A DNA stretch of 64,000 bases from Rhodanobacter sp. L36 (GCF_009765755.1 NZ_LMUV01000011.1:1095576-1159575); one strand, 5' to 3'; numbered from the stretch's first letter, positions 37,523-48,402 are shown. Program-made: numbers and translations. The notes: generated by a model not told the origin, from the letters alone.

Positions 37523-39130
37523 TTACCAGAGATAGACCTGCAGAGACGGCTCGGTGGACATCGGCGGAATCCGCTGCAGCAAGTCCCGCTGGTCGGGGTA
37601 ATTCATCGCGCTGCGTTCGAGCATGTTGTCGATCTGCGCCAGGTCATGCTGCGCTTCTTCAGGCGTCGGCGGCCGCATCTGTTCCGGATCGGGAAACAGG
37701 CCCATGCCGGCAAGCAGGCTGTACCAGGACAGCGTTGGATAGCCCTGGCCAAAGATGCCCTTCTTCAATCCCGCAACGATCGGTTTGCTGGCCAGCCACG
37801 TGCTCAGCAGTTGCTTCAGCGGATTCGACAGGTGCGTATTGGCCGCGTTGTCGAGCCAATAGGCGGTGTCGGTGCGCGTGTTGGTCTTGTAGTGGGTGAC
37901 GATGTAATCGCGAGTGCCTTCGAACTGGGCGTTGACCGTCTGATTGAATGCCTGCCGTGCCTCGTCACCCAGATCGCCCATCTCCAGCGCTGCCACGAAG
38001 GCGGTGGCGGTGCGCTGCACGAACAACAGCGTGGTGGCCTCCAGCGGTTCGATGAAACCCTGCGACAACCCGATCGCGAGGCAATTGCGATTCCAGCTTT
38101 CGGCGACACGCCCAACCCGCATCTTCAGGTGGCGCGCTTCGACATCGGCATCGAGCAACCCGAGGTGCGCGCGAAGTTCGGTCTCCGCTTCATCTGGCGA
38201 ACAGTAATCGGTGCTGTAGACGTAACCGTTGCCGAAGCGATTGGTCAACGGAATTTTCCAGGCCCAGCCGTTCTTGAGCGCGGTCGAAATGGTCTGCGAC
38301 ATGATCGGCCCGTCGATGGGCGTGGGCAGCGCGATCGCCGCGTTGTTGAACAGGTTTTCCGCGTAGGAAACGAACGGCGTTTTCAGCGCCTTGCCGACCA
38401 GCATCGAAGCGAAGCCGGTGCAGTCGACGAAGAAATCGGCGTCCAGCATCTCGTCACCTTCGAGGCGCAGCGAGCCGATATCGCCGTTGTCTTTCAGGAC
38501 CACCTCGTTCACGTGCCGCGGCACATGACGCACGCCAAGCTCCAGCGATTTCCTCAACAGAAAAGCGCCAAGCAGCCCCGCATCGAAGTGGTAGCCATGC
38601 CATATCTCGAATGGAAAATGGCGTTCCGGACGCGGGGCGCGACCTTCGCGCGCCAGCCGACTGGCAATGAAGAAGCGATCGGGATGCGCATCCACGTCGG
38701 CGTAGTTCAAACGCGAGTGCACGTTGTTGATGAACTGCGTCATGGTCAGGTTGTCGAGCATCGACGCAAACGGATGGAAGTAGCTTTCAAATCCGGGACG
38801 CGTCGACCACTTGTCGAAGGTGATGCCGTTCTTGTAAGTCGCGTTGCACGCGGGCATCCACTCCGACTCCTCGATGCGCAGGCCTTCGAAAAACTTGCGC
38901 AGATAAGGCGTCGAACCCTCGCCCACGCCGATCGTGCCCACCTGCGGTGATTCGATCACCGTCACCTGAATCGCGGAGCCGTAGGCGGAATTGGCCAGCA
39001 TCAGCGCGGTCATCCAGCCTGCCGTACCGCCGCCGACGACCACGATCCTGCGCACAGGCGGTTCGGCGCCGACGCGTGTGGCGTGATGTTCGTTGCTGGT
39101 CTGGTTGAAGACGGTGGCAGAGACGGACAT
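37523..39130 (-). CDS. Flavin-dependent tryptophan-halogenase family protein
   Basis: FAD/FADH2-dependent enzyme related to PrnA/RebH, which form HOCl at the flavin and halogenate an aromatic substrate. The 535 residues contain the FAD motif GGGTAGW (33-39), a lysine at 79 (STPYLRKFF) at the position of the catalytic Lys, and the diagnostic WxWxIP motif (WAWKIP, 289-294). The later motif is FIEPLEATT (359-367), where PrnA has EPLESTG near the chloride site. ATG 39130 is the most plausible start; in-frame codons upstream reach 39211. It stands alone, with no flavin reductase, TonB receptor or biosynthetic gene beside it, so substrate and halogenating ability are unknown. Confidence 0.88.
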   Translation of the reverse strand: MSVSATVFNQTSNEHHATRVGAEPPVRRIVVVGGGTAGWMTALMLANSAYGSAIQVTVIESPQVGTIGVGEGSTPYLRKFFEGLRIEESEWMPACNATYKNGITFDKWSTRPGFESYFHPFASMLDNLTMTQFINNVHSRLNYADVDAHPDRFFIASRLAREGRAPRPERHFPFEIWHGYHFDAGLLGAFLLRKSLELGVRHVPRHVNEVVLKDNGDIGSLRLEGDEMLDADFFVDCTGFASMLVGKALKTPFVSYAENLFNNAAIALPTPIDGPIMSQTISTALKNGWAWKIPLTNRFGNGYVYSTDYCSPDEAETELRAHLGLLDADVEARHLKMRVGRVAESWNRNCLAIGLSQGFIEPLEATTLLFVQRTATAFVAALEMGDLGDEARQAFNQTVNAQFEGTRDYIVTHYKTNTRTDTAYWLDNAANTHLSNPLKQLLSTWLASKPIVAGLKKGIFGQGYPTLSWYSLLAGMGLFPDPEQMRPPTPEEAQHDLAQIDNMLERSAMNYPDQRDLLQRIPPMSTEPSLQVYLW

Positions 39131-39245
39131 GGCGGGCGCGGTCGCTGGCGGGATCGAGCGCCAGAGCATGCCACAGCGTGCCGTGCTCGATAGCAACGCA
39201 GTCATTCGCACTCATCAGCGCCTGAGCGCCCGATATACTGCGCGG

Positions 39246-40091
39246 ATGACCTTCAACGTATTCCTGCAGTACATCCTGCCGCACCGGTTTCTCTCCCGCA
39301 TCGTCTACTGGGCCACGCGCTGGACCTTTACGCCGTGGAAGAACTGGCTGATCGGCACCATCGTGCGCAACTACGACGTCAACATGAGCGAGGCGGCGCA
39401 GCCCGACGCGCTGTCCTACCAGCATTTCAATGCGTTCTTCACGCGGAAGCTGCGCCCCGATGCACGTGCGGCCGACGCCGATCCGCTGGCCTTGCTCTGC
39501 CCCGCGGATGGGCGCATCAGCCAGTCGGGCGCGATCGTCGATGGCCGCATCTTCCAGGCCAAGGGCCAGGATTATTCCGCAGCAGAACTGCTGGGCGACG
39601 AGGCTTCCGCGCAGCCGTATCGCGATGGCAGCTTCGTCACCGTCTATCTCTCGCCGCGCGATTACCACCGCGTGCACATGCCGATGAAAGGCACGTTGCG
39701 GGAAACCGTGCATGTGCCGGGCCGCATCTTCAGCGTGGCGCCGTTCGCGGTGGAAGCGATACCGCGCCTGTTCGCGCGCAACGAGCGGCTGGTGTGTCAC
39801 TTCGACGGCGAGCACGGCCCGTTCGTGGTGGTGATGGTCGGCGCGATCCTGGTGTCGTCGGTGGCGACGGTGTGGGACGGGCTGGTGATTCCGCCGTATG
39901 CGTCGTCGATCCGGCGCAAGTCGTTCGAGGGCCAGAACATCACGCTGGACCGTTTCGCCGAGATGGCCCGCTTCAACATGGGCTCGACGGTGATCATGCT
40001 GCTGCCCGCCGGAATGGCTGCACTCGATGCGCTGCAGCCGCTGCAGCACGTCCTGGTCGGCCAGCGTATCGGTCACCGCTCGCCGGGCTGA
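39246..40091 (+). CDS. psd: Phosphatidylserine decarboxylase proenzyme
   Basis: Pyruvoyl enzyme converting phosphatidylserine to phosphatidylethanolamine at the inner membrane. The 281-residue proenzyme has the catalytic Asp ([12 protein letters not shown]88), the His in DYHRVHMP, and the self-cleavage motif MGST (245-248), where S247 becomes the pyruvoyl group. It is slightly shorter than the E. coli enzyme (322). The promoter region is shared with the divergent halogenase-family gene. Confidence 0.95.
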   Translation: MTFNVFLQYILPHRFLSRIVYWATRWTFTPWKNWLIGTIVRNYDVNMSEAAQPDALSYQHFNAFFTRKLRPDARAADADPLALLCPADGRISQSGAIVDGRIFQAKGQDYSAAELLGDEASAQPYRDGSFVTVYLSPRDYHRVHMPMKGTLRETVHVPGRIFSVAPFAVEAIPRLFARNERLVCHFDGEHGPFVVVMVGAILVSSVATVWDGLVIPPYASSIRRKSFEGQNITLDRFAEMARFNMGSTVIMLLPAGMAALDALQPLQHVLVGQRIGHRSPG

Positions 40092-40196
40092 TGCAATGCG
40101 TCGTTTTGTGACGATCTAGGCGCAAACCGTCCAATCTCCCCGCTACGCTCTGGGCTTGCCGCGTATCGTGGCGGCAATTCCAGCCAAGGGGACACC

Positions 40197-40631
40197 ATGC
40201 AGATACTCACTCCTTTCTTCGTGATGATGCGTGCGCGTCAATTGGGTCGACAGTTCCGCGACATCGAGCGCAGCATCCGTGCGCTGCCCAAGCGCAGCCG
40301 CGAGCGATTGAGCACGCTGACCCTGCGCGAGATCGGCCAGGCATCACGCAGCGATTTTCCGCATCTCTACGGCACGCCGCCGGAAGCTCGCTTCCAGCCT
40401 TGGGGGCAGGGAACGGAAGTCGGCTACGAACGCGCGTGTTCCGGCAACACCGAAGTCGCGCTGCGCGGCATGGCACTGTGGCTGGCCGTGGCCTATCACG
40501 AGACCAAGAATTCCCCGCACACCAGCCTTCAACCGCAATATCGGCAACTGATGCAGATTCTGCGCGAGCTCAAGGAAATGCAGGCGGCCAGTCCCGAAGA
40601 AAGCTGGATACAGGACAGCGCTGTCGCCTGA
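40197..40631 (+). CDS. Hypothetical protein
   Basis: A 144-residue soluble, basic, mostly helical protein (GRQFRDIERSIRALPKRSRE; WLAVAYHETKNSP; QLMQILRELKEMQ). I do not recognise a family. AAGGGGAC is well placed before ATG 40197, and codon use matches its neighbours, supporting a real gene. It converges on mltD. Confidence 0.7.
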   Translation: MQILTPFFVMMRARQLGRQFRDIERSIRALPKRSRERLSTLTLREIGQASRSDFPHLYGTPPEARFQPWGQGTEVGYERACSGNTEVALRGMALWLAVAYHETKNSPHTSLQPQYRQLMQILRELKEMQAASPEESWIQDSAVA

Positions 40632-40700
40632 TCTGCATCAGTACACGCAGATCACGGCGATCAGTTGCGCGGGGTCAATCGATCGCTCAGCTGATCATCT

Positions 40701-42185
40701 TCAATCGCAAACAGGCAGCCGGATCGTCTTGCCCACGCTGATGCGATGGTGCTTGAGGCCGTTCATGCCGGCCACTTCATCCACGCTCGAACAATGCAGC
40801 TTGCGCACGATGCTCACCAGCGTGTCGCCGCGACGAACCTTGTAGCGACGCTCTTGACGGGGCGCTGGCGCTGCATGCACTTCCGGCGCCGGCACCACGA
40901 CGGGCACCACTGCAGCGTGCAGATCATGCGCAAGGATCGGCCACGGTCCATCGACGCAACGCAGCGCGTAGATTTTCTCCAGCGGCTTCGGCACCTGGAT
41001 CGACGCGCCCATCGGTTGCACCACTTGCGGATCGAGCCGTGGATTCAGATTGCGCAAGGTGCGAAACCATCCATCGCCCATGCCCTTGGTCGTGCCCAGG
41101 CACACGGTCAATTCGGTCAGCGATGCAGGCCGCTTCAGCTGCACTGCGCCCGCATCACCTTCGATCTTGGGGAACTTGAGGTTGTAGCTTTCCGGATGCA
41201 GGAACAACCACGCGGCGGCGAGCACCGAGGGCACGTAGTCGCGTGTCTCCGGCGCCAGCTGGTTGTAGATGCGCGGATCGTAGAAGCTCACCGAGGTGTT
41301 ATCTCCGACCGCGCGGCGCATGCGTCCTTCACCGCCGTTGTAGGCGCCGATCGACAGCTCGAGGTTGTTGTTGAAAATGCGCAACTGTTCGTTGAGATAT
41401 TCGGCATTCGCACGCGCCGACGCACCCGGGTCGTAGCGCGTGTCGAAGCCGCTGTCGCTGGTCAGGCCGAAACGTGCGCCGGTGGCGTACATGAACTGCA
41501 AGGGGCCGGCCGCGCCCGAGCGCGAAACCGCATGCACCTTGCCGCCGGATTCCTTCGCCATGATGCCGAACAGCAACGCTTCGGGCAGATCGGCTTTCTG
41601 GTACTGCGGCCACATCTCGAAACGCATGTATTGATAGTTGACGTACGCGTCCATCAACTGCGGGCGCCACTGCGTCAGCCACATTTCCAGCGCGGCTTTC
41701 ACCGGACCGTTCATCGCGATCAGTTCGGAAAGTTTCTGCCCATGCAGCAGCGTCACGCTTCGCTCTGCCTCCGGCAGGGTTGTCGCTCCAGCTTTGCCGG
41801 CAGCGAGTGCGGCCTGCGACGGATCGACATCGCTATCCAGATCCTGATCCCCACTGAAGTCGCCGTCCTTCAGGCGCAGCAGGCGATCGAACACCGAGAA
41901 GAATCGTTGCGGATCGCAGCCCGGCGTATTGCCGCAGCGCGCAGCCGCTTCCTTCAGGCGGTCCAGCGATTGCGTGAGCGTGAGCTGCGACGCTTGCAGA
42001 TTGCCCTCGCGCGATTGCTGCAAGGCCGTTTCGTAACCCTTGCTGGCAAGATCGAGCTGCGCGTAAAGCGCGTTCACGGGCGCGGCGGGTTTCACGGCGG
42101 CCGTGCCGGCGCACGCGGTGAGCATGGCCATCGCGCTGCCGAGCAGCGCGGTGCGGCAAGAAGATTTTTTCGCGGACAACGACAT
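40701..42185 (-). CDS. mltD: Membrane-bound lytic murein transglycosylase D
   Basis: Outer-membrane lipoprotein that cleaves peptidoglycan to anhydromuropeptides. The 494 residues start with a lipoprotein signal (lipobox LTAC, lipidated C25). The SLT catalytic domain has its Glu in LLFGIMAKESGGKVHAVSRSG and GPLQFM, and one C-terminal LysM domain is present (YKVRRGDTLVSIVRKLH). MltD often has two or more LysM domains; only one is clear here. Confidence 0.93.
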   Translation of the reverse strand: MSLSAKKSSCRTALLGSAMAMLTACAGTAAVKPAAPVNALYAQLDLASKGYETALQQSREGNLQASQLTLTQSLDRLKEAAARCGNTPGCDPQRFFSVFDRLLRLKDGDFSGDQDLDSDVDPSQAALAAGKAGATTLPEAERSVTLLHGQKLSELIAMNGPVKAALEMWLTQWRPQLMDAYVNYQYMRFEMWPQYQKADLPEALLFGIMAKESGGKVHAVSRSGAAGPLQFMYATGARFGLTSDSGFDTRYDPGASARANAEYLNEQLRIFNNNLELSIGAYNGGEGRMRRAVGDNTSVSFYDPRIYNQLAPETRDYVPSVLAAAWLFLHPESYNLKFPKIEGDAGAVQLKRPASLTELTVCLGTTKGMGDGWFRTLRNLNPRLDPQVVQPMGASIQVPKPLEKIYALRCVDGPWPILAHDLHAAVVPVVVPAPEVHAAPAPRQERRYKVRRGDTLVSIVRKLHCSSVDEVAGMNGLKHHRISVGKTIRLPVCD

Positions 42186-42311
42186 TGCTTGTTTGATCCA
42201 TGCGAGCGAGTAAAGCGCCCACCATAGCCGGCGCAGCGCTTCGACTCAACGCGGCCGGCGGTAACCCCACGGGGTTGGCTACAATCGGGCATCAACGAAG
42301 GATGCACCGCC

Positions 42312-43829
42312 ATGACGGACATATTGATCGGCCGCAACGACAGCACCAGCGTCAGTCTCGACCCGCAGTACGGTAATCGTCACGGCATGATTGCCGGCGC
42401 CACCGGCACCGGAAAATCGGTGTCGCTGATGGTGCTGGCCGAAGGCTTTTCGCGCCTTGGTGTGCCCTGCTTCCTGGCTGATGCCAAGGGCGATCTGGCT
42501 GGCCTCGCCATGGCTGCGGGCGAACCGGGCGACAAGCTCAAGGCACGCCTGGCCAAGTTGAAACTCACCGACTGGAAGGCGCAGGCCAACCCCGTCATCT
42601 TCTGGGATATCTACGGCAAGCTTGGCCATCCGGTGCGCGCCACGATCAGCGAAATGGGCCCGACCCTGCTCGGTCGCGTGCTGGAGTTGAACGACACGCA
42701 GGAAGGCGTGCTCGAGGTCATTTTCAAAGTGGCCGATGACCAGGGTCTGCTGTTGCTCGATCTCGCCGACCTGCGTTCGCTGCTCACGTTCGCGTCAGAG
42801 AATGCCAAGGATATTTCCAGCCATTACGGACTGATCAGCCCGACCAGCATCGCGGCGATCCAGCGCGCGCTGCTGAAACTGGAACAGGACGGCGCCGATC
42901 AGTTCTTCGGCGAGCCCGCGCTCGAACTCGCCGACCTCATGCGCCAGGATATGAGCGGCCGCGGCATCATCAACGTGCTGGCCGCCGATCAGCTGATCCT
43001 CAAGCCCAGGCTCTACTCCACCTTTCTGTTGTGGCTTCTGTCGGAACTGTTCGAGCAGTTGCCGGAAGTCGGCGATCTCGACCAGCCGAAAATGGTGTTC
43101 TTCTTCGACGAAGCGCACCTGCTGTTCGACGATGCGTCGCCGGCATTGCAGCAGCGCGTGGAGCAAGTCGTGCGGCTGATTCGCTCCAAGGGCGTGGGCG
43201 TGTATTTCTGTTCGCAGAATCCCGACGATGTGCCCGGCGTGATCCTCGGCCAGCTCGGCAATCGCATCCAGCATGCGCTGCGCGCTTTCACTCCACGCGA
43301 TCAGAAAGCGGTGAAGGCTGCGGCCGAAACTTTCGTCGCCAATCCGAAACTCGACGTGGTCACGGCCATCACCCAGCTCGCGGTTGGCGAAGCGCTCGCC
43401 TCCACACTCGCCAACGGCGGTGTGCCGACGCCGGTCGAACAGGTGCTGGTGACTTCCCCGTGTTGCCGCATCGGCGCGATTACCGACGCCGAGCGCAGCA
43501 CGATTCGCCAGCGCTCGCCGGTCGGCGGCAAGTACGACACCACCGTGAATCGCGACTCCGCCGAGGAAATGCTGGCAAGGCGCGCCAGCGAAAAGGCCGC
43601 TGACGCCGGCAGCGGTGCGACCACCGCCGGCGGCAAGGTCATCGACCCGGCAGCGCCCGCAGATTCGCCCGGATGGGGCGGCGCCGTGCACGACGCACTA
43701 TTCGGCACCAAGCGTCGCCAGGGCATGGTCGAAACGATGGGCAAGCAGGTCGTGCGAACGATGGGTAGTCAACTCGGCCGGCAGATTCTGCGCGGCGTGC
43801 TGGGTGGCATCTTCGGCGGCAAGCGTTGA
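42312..43829 (+). CDS. yjgR: HerA/VirB4-type ATPase of the YjgR (DUF853) family
   Basis: A 505-residue predicted P-loop ATPase. Walker A is GATGTGKS (about residues 31-38), Walker B is [13 protein letters not shown] (about 258-270), and an arginine-finger-type region follows. The tail is Gly/Arg-rich with [20 protein letters not shown]. The biological role of the family is not established, though it is widely conserved. greB starts 13 bases downstream on the same strand. Confidence 0.92.
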   Translation: MTDILIGRNDSTSVSLDPQYGNRHGMIAGATGTGKSVSLMVLAEGFSRLGVPCFLADAKGDLAGLAMAAGEPGDKLKARLAKLKLTDWKAQANPVIFWDIYGKLGHPVRATISEMGPTLLGRVLELNDTQEGVLEVIFKVADDQGLLLLDLADLRSLLTFASENAKDISSHYGLISPTSIAAIQRALLKLEQDGADQFFGEPALELADLMRQDMSGRGIINVLAADQLILKPRLYSTFLLWLLSELFEQLPEVGDLDQPKMVFFFDEAHLLFDDASPALQQRVEQVVRLIRSKGVGVYFCSQNPDDVPGVILGQLGNRIQHALRAFTPRDQKAVKAAAETFVANPKLDVVTAITQLAVGEALASTLANGGVPTPVEQVLVTSPCCRIGAITDAERSTIRQRSPVGGKYDTTVNRDSAEEMLARRASEKAADAGSGATTAGGKVIDPAAPADSPGWGGAVHDALFGTKRRQGMVETMGKQVVRTMGSQLGRQILRGVLGGIFGGKR

Positions 43830-43842
43830 ACCGAGGTTTCGC

Positions 43843-44343
43843 ATGAGCCGCTGGCGCCCGCCTGCTCCCGGTTCGACCGCCATCATCACGCGCGATGGTT
43901 TTGAAAGGCTGAAGGCCGAGCTCGATCATTTGTGGCACGTGCTGCGGCCGCAAGTCGTTAAGGCACTCGCAGCAGCCGCCGCCGAAGGTGATCGCTCCGA
44001 AAACGCGGAATACATCTATCGCAAAAAGCAGCTGGGCGAAATCGATCGGCGCGCGCGCTATCTCAGCAAGCGCATTCCGGCGTTGCGCGTGGCCGAGGGC
44101 GCACCAAGCGATCGCAGTCTGGTGTTTTTCGGTGCACGCATCGAACTTGAAAACGCCCATACCGGCGAAGCCCTGCACTACCGCATCGTCGGCCCCGACG
44201 AAACCGATGCGCGGCTGGGCTGGATCAGCATCGACTCACCGCTGGCGCGCGGCGTGCTCAAGAAACGCGTCGACGACGAATTCGCTGCGGAACTCCCGGG
44301 TGGAACGGCGCGCTTTGCGATCATTTCCGTCGCATACGACTGA
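43843..44343 (+). CDS. greB: Transcription elongation factor GreB
   Basis: Binds the RNA polymerase secondary channel and stimulates cleavage of backtracked RNA. The 166 residues include an N-terminal coiled coil with the acidic tip [20 protein letters not shown] and the C-terminal FKBP-like domain ([22 protein letters not shown]). The [12 protein letters not shown] sequence favours GreB over GreA. GAGG precedes ATG 43843. Confidence 0.92.
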   Translation: MSRWRPPAPGSTAIITRDGFERLKAELDHLWHVLRPQVVKALAAAAAEGDRSENAEYIYRKKQLGEIDRRARYLSKRIPALRVAEGAPSDRSLVFFGARIELENAHTGEALHYRIVGPDETDARLGWISIDSPLARGVLKKRVDDEFAAELPGGTARFAIISVAYD

Positions 44344-44353
44344 CCCGGCGGCG

Positions 44354-45412
44354 CTATTTTCCAGCGGGCGAAAACGCGCGCGAGTCTCGTCGATAGTCAC
44401 TTTCGATCTGCGCCAAACGCGCTTCGCGCGCTTGCGGGCTCACCCACTGTCCGTGTTCTGCCTGCTGGCGCAGCAAGACGTATTGCATGTCGACAAATGG
44501 CTGCAGTACGTGATTGTCCTGCGGAGCGAATCCGCCGAGGTCGGGAATACGCGCCAACGTTGCGCGCTCTCGATTGCCGTTGTCGCCGGATGCATGTCCG
44601 TACGCCAGGATGAAATCGGTGAGCCGTTGACGCACCGACACGGCAAGACCTTCGCGGACGACAAACACGCCCGAGGGTATCAGCGACGAGCGCCAGATCA
44701 CCTTGAGCTGCGATGCCTCGGTCGGAAATTTGTGGCGAAACAAATCAAGATCGGGATTATTGCTGCTGGCGACGTCCGCATCGCGATTGACCACGGAAAG
44801 AAGATTGGCCTGATGCCCGCCTACGTGCACGCTCGCGAAAAACGTGTCGGAGTTGATGCCGCGCGGCGCGAAAACGTATGCCTCCGGCATCATGTAGCCG
44901 CTCACCGAAAGCGGTTCACTACGCGCGTAGCGCCATTGCCCGGATCTGGACAGCATGTCGTCGAGCGAATGGATCGGACCATCGCCACGCACCACGAGCA
45001 TCGCGACGTTGCCCTTGGCGCCGTCGCTGCGCACGAACTGCGCGAACACGCGCATGTGCTGGTGCGCCACGGCCTCCACCGCGAGCCTGCCGGAGAGGAA
45101 CGCCACATCGACGCCTTGCGCGCCGATCATGCTTGACAGGCCCGTGTAGCTGCTCACCGAAACGGTGGTGACCGGCATGTCGATTTGCTTCTGCAATTCG
45201 TCCAGCAGCGGTCGCCATTGCTGAAGCGACTCGGCGGCGCTGCCGATCGGGAGAATGCCGAATCGCAGCGATGCCGGTGCACTTTTTTCATTCTGTGTAC
45301 CGCCAGCCAGCACCGCGAGCGGCAGCATGATCGCCATCAACCCCATCGCGACGACACGGCCGAGGATTCTTCGTCGACGCTGCTGCAGCGGCTCGCGCCA
45401 TGCGTTGTTCAA
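44354..45412 (-). CDS. PhnD-like phosphate/phosphonate-type substrate-binding protein (orphan), TTG start
   Basis: A 352-residue periplasmic binding protein of the PhnD/phosphite family (type 2 PBP fold). Segments are RFGILPIGSAAESL, VDVAFLSGRLAVEAV, and DADVASSNNPDL. The N-terminus carries an arginine-rich stretch and a hydrophobic signal segment. I place the start at TTG 45412 because GGGGAG sits seven bases upstream; the first in-frame ATG (45346) would remove the basic n-region. No permease or ATPase gene is adjacent, so it may be a sensor input or act with a distant transporter. Ligand unknown. Confidence 0.78.
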   Translation of the reverse strand: MNNAWREPLQQRRRRILGRVVAMGLMAIMLPLAVLAGGTQNEKSAPASLRFGILPIGSAAESLQQWRPLLDELQKQIDMPVTTVSVSSYTGLSSMIGAQGVDVAFLSGRLAVEAVAHQHMRVFAQFVRSDGAKGNVAMLVVRGDGPIHSLDDMLSRSGQWRYARSEPLSVSGYMMPEAYVFAPRGINSDTFFASVHVGGHQANLLSVVNRDADVASSNNPDLDLFRHKFPTEASQLKVIWRSSLIPSGVFVVREGLAVSVRQRLTDFILAYGHASGDNGNRERATLARIPDLGGFAPQDNHVLQPFVDMQYVLLRQQAEHGQWVSPQAREARLAQIESDYRRDSRAFSPAGK

Positions 45413-45473
45413 TATTCCGCTCCCCGGTTTATCAACAACCGTATATAGACAAGTTGACTCATCGGGGCAACCG

Positions 45474-46289
45474 TCATTCCGGCAATCTGTGCGCTGGAGG
45501 GTAATCGCGCCCGGCACGGCGTGGTTGGTAGCAGACGGTGGTGCGATGAAAAACTTCCCTGGCGCTGTCCGGATGCCATCCCGGCAAGCCGGAAAGCGGC
45601 AACGGTCGCAGTTCGAGCGGGTCGCGCAGCAACGAACCATCGGCGATCAGTGACGCGCAGCATGCCAGCGCATCCGGCATGCCGGTCGTTCCTGCCGCGT
45701 GGAATACCAGCGCTTTCGCGACCAGCAATTTCTCCGGGCTCAACGCGTGTTCCAGCAAAGCATGACCAAATAACGCAACGTCGATGGAGCCATCGAGCCA
45801 CGCCTCTCGCCGCTGCCAGAACAGTGCATGCCAGTCGTGCGCGTCCCATAGCGCGAGCAGCGACGGGTCACGCAGAAGTACGACGACGCCGGCTTCGTCG
45901 AAATGCGTCATCGCATACTGCGAACGCGAGCGATGCTTGGGGCCCATGCGGACGATCTCGTCCATCTGGCGACGGTTCAACGCCTGCTTGATCGACGGAT
46001 GGCGCAGCCAGACCAGTGCGTTGAGCAAGTCGTGCCAGTTGCCCTCGCGTGTGGCGATCTGGCCGCTTTCGGCAATGCGCTGTTCGTAGTGCAGGCCGTC
46101 GGCCAGCAGCGCGGGCGTTTGCGCGATGAAGCGATAATCGGCATTGGCTGGAAGCAGATCGTTAAGCTGCCCTACGGAAGGCCACGCATCACCTTGAAGC
46201 AGCGACGCGTAGTCGCTCCATGCGACCAGCGGCTGACGGATGAATACATCCGCGTCCACGGCCCCGCGCGACGGCGCGTGGTAACGCAC
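45474..46289 (-). CDS. DUF3025 protein
   Basis: A 271-residue cytoplasmic protein of the DUF3025 family, with no known function. The family core is NWHDLLNALVWLRHPSIKQALN with RSQYAMTHFDEAGVVV downstream, suggesting a conserved Asp/His site. The start is GTG 46289, three bases after the rimO stop, so it is probably co-transcribed with rimO. Confidence 0.8.
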   Translation of the reverse strand: MRYHAPSRGAVDADVFIRQPLVAWSDYASLLQGDAWPSVGQLNDLLPANADYRFIAQTPALLADGLHYEQRIAESGQIATREGNWHDLLNALVWLRHPSIKQALNRRQMDEIVRMGPKHRSRSQYAMTHFDEAGVVVLLRDPSLLALWDAHDWHALFWQRREAWLDGSIDVALFGHALLEHALSPEKLLVAKALVFHAAGTTGMPDALACCASLIADGSLLRDPLELRPLPLSGLPGWHPDSAREVFHRTTVCYQPRRAGRDYPPAHRLPE

Positions 46290-46292
46290 AAC

Positions 46293-47612
46293 TCAGCCGA
46301 CGAGGCGCGCGTGCAGATCGTGATCGCTTGCCTCTTCGACCACGACGTCGACGAACTGGCCGGCTTTCAGCTTCTGGCCATCGGCGATCAACACCGTGCC
46401 GTCGATTTCCGGTGCGTCGGCAGCGGAACGCGCGACGGCGCCGTCCGCTCCCACTTCATCCACGAGCACCTTGATCGTGCGGCCAATCTTGCGCTGCAGC
46501 TTGGCGGCGGAAATCTCGGCCTGCACCGCCATGAATTGTTCCAGGCGGTCTTCCTTCAATTCTTCCGATACCGGATCGGGCAGCTCGTTGGCCTTGGCGC
46601 CGTCCACCGGCGAATAGGCAAACGCGCCGACGCGATCGAGTTCGGCCTCGCGCAGGAAGTCGAGCAGTTCCTCGAACTCCGCATCGGTCTCGCCGGGAAA
46701 ACCCACGATGAAAGTGCTGCGAATCGTGAGATCGGGCACGGCCTTGCGCCAGTTCTGGATGCGCTCCAGCGTCTTGTCGATATTGCCCGGGCGCTTCATC
46801 AGCTTGAGGATGCGCGGGCTGGCATGCTGGAAAGGAATGTCGAGATATGGCAGCAGTTTTCCCGCAGCCATCAATGGCATTACTTCGTCCACGTGCGGAT
46901 ACGGATAGACGTAATGCAGGCGCGCCCACACGCCGAGTTCTGACAGGCCTTCGCACAGATCCGTCATGCGCGTGCGATACGTCTTGTCGCGCCACTGGCG
47001 CTCGGCGTACTTCAGGTCCACGCCGTAAGCGCTGGTGTCCTGCGAGATCACCAGCAACTCCTTCACTCCGCCCTTCACCAGGCGCTCCGCTTCCAGCAGC
47101 ACTTCGTCCACGGGGCGCGATACCAGATTGCCGCGCATTGACGGAATGATGCAGAAACTGCAGCGATGGTTGCAGCCTTCGGAAATCTTGAGATAGGCGT
47201 AGTGCTTCGGCGTCAGCTTCACGCCGATGTCCGGCACGATGTCCAGGAAGCGATTGCGCTGTGGCGGCAAGGCTGTGTGCACGGCACTCATCACGCTGGC
47301 GTAATCCTGCGGGCCGCTGATCGACAGCACCTCCGGATACGCTTCGCGGATCAGGCTCTCGCGCTTGCCGAGGCAACCGGTAACGATCACTTTGCCATTC
47401 TCGTGCAATGCGGTGCCGATGGAGTCGAGCGACTCCTGCACCGCCGCATCGATGAAGCCGCAGGTGTTCACCACTACCGCGTCGGCCTCACCGTAGCTGG
47501 GCACGATCTCGTAGCCTTCGACCTTGAGCTGAGTGAGGATGCGCTCGGAATCGACCAGCGCCTTGGGGCAGCCGAGACTGACGAAACCGATCTTGTGTGC
47601 TGCCTGCGACAT
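46293..47612 (-). CDS. rimO: Ribosomal protein S12 methylthiotransferase
   Basis: Radical-SAM enzyme adding a methylthio group to an aspartate of ribosomal protein S12. The 439 residues comprise the UPF0004 domain with three cluster cysteines (SLGCPKA, NTCGFI, TGCLGKR), the radical-SAM CxxxCxxC in [12 protein letters not shown], and a C-terminal TRAM domain. RimO rather than MiaB is indicated by [15 protein letters not shown]. Confidence 0.96.
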   Translation of the reverse strand: MSQAAHKIGFVSLGCPKALVDSERILTQLKVEGYEIVPSYGEADAVVVNTCGFIDAAVQESLDSIGTALHENGKVIVTGCLGKRESLIREAYPEVLSISGPQDYASVMSAVHTALPPQRNRFLDIVPDIGVKLTPKHYAYLKISEGCNHRCSFCIIPSMRGNLVSRPVDEVLLEAERLVKGGVKELLVISQDTSAYGVDLKYAERQWRDKTYRTRMTDLCEGLSELGVWARLHYVYPYPHVDEVMPLMAAGKLLPYLDIPFQHASPRILKLMKRPGNIDKTLERIQNWRKAVPDLTIRSTFIVGFPGETDAEFEELLDFLREAELDRVGAFAYSPVDGAKANELPDPVSEELKEDRLEQFMAVQAEISAAKLQRKIGRTIKVLVDEVGADGAVARSAADAPEIDGTVLIADGQKLKAGQFVDVVVEEASDHDLHARLVG

Positions 47613-47733
47613 GACTGTGGACTACCGTAAGAAACGGCGCGAAAGAACGCGCGAAACAGCGGATTATACGTGAGCGCGGCGTTGACGCCGGCGCGGCTAA
47701 TATTCACCGCTTTCCATCCGCGGAGCTTTTTCC

Positions 47734-48402
47734 ATGGGCGAGCACATCAATATCCCGACCACGCGCACCCAATGCATCGGCGCTTATCTGGCAAAACCGC
47801 AGGGGAAACCCAAGGGTGGCATCGTGGTGATCCAGGAAATCTTCGGCATCAACGCGCACATGCGGCGCGTCGTCGACGGCTTCGCCGCACAGGGCTACAC
47901 GGCGATCGCGCCCGCGTTCTTCGACCACGTCGAAGCCAACGTCGAACTCGGCTACGACGAAGCCGGTTTCAAGAAAGGCCAGCAACTGGTGGGCGAAGTC
48001 GGACTGGAACAAGCCGTGAAAGACGTCGCCAGCGCGGCCGAAGCGATTGCATCCGCCGGAAAGATCGGCACGGTCGGTTATTGCTGGGGCGGCACCGTGG
48101 CATTGTTGGCGGCGCTGCGCTTGGGGCTACCTTCGGTGAGCTATTACGGCGCGCGCAACGTGCCGTTTCTGCACGAAATACCGAAGGCGCCGGTGATGTT
48201 CCACTTTGGCGAAAAGGACAAGCACATCACGCCGGACATGGTCGCCAAACATCGCGAACTGCTGCCGCAGATGGAAACCTTCACCTACCCGGCCGATCAT
48301 GGCTTCAATCGTGATGTCGGGCCGCAATACGACGAAGCCAGCGCGAAGCTTGCCCTGCAGCGCACGCTCGGTTTTTTCGAACGCCACCTGGCCAGCGCGT
48401 GA
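47734..48402 (+). CDS. Dienelactone hydrolase family protein
   Basis: Alpha/beta hydrolase of 222 residues. The nucleophile is Cys in VGYCWGGT, with the Asp-His pair in HFGEKDKHI and YPADHGFN; ATPAFF-type strand and EIFGIN motifs are as in carboxymethylenebutenolidase. GGAGC precedes ATG 47734. The HIT gene starts within its stop codon. No aromatic-degradation cluster is nearby, so a general esterase/lactonase role is more likely. Confidence 0.88.
   Translation: MGEHINIPTTRTQCIGAYLAKPQGKPKGGIVVIQEIFGINAHMRRVVDGFAAQGYTAIAPAFFDHVEANVELGYDEAGFKKGQQLVGEVGLEQAVKDVASAAEAIASAGKIGTVGYCWGGTVALLAALRLGLPSVSYYGARNVPFLHEIPKAPVMFHFGEKDKHITPDMVAKHRELLPQMETFTYPADHGFNRDVGPQYDEASAKLALQRTLGFFERHLASA

Noticed and set aside
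36500-38950. An 816-codon open frame on the plus strand antisense to prmB and the halogenase-family gene
   Set aside because: It mirrors well-supported genes on the opposite strand, has no family-like motifs and is typical of antisense frames in high-GC DNA.
37523-39130. Secondary-metabolite gene cluster around the halogenase-family gene
   Set aside because: Neighbours are housekeeping genes (prmB, psd); no polyketide, peptide synthetase or reductase gene is nearby.
40746-42227. A 493-codon plus-strand open frame antisense to mltD
   Set aside because: It is a shadow of the mltD coding strand; composition is Arg/His-rich with no domain pattern.
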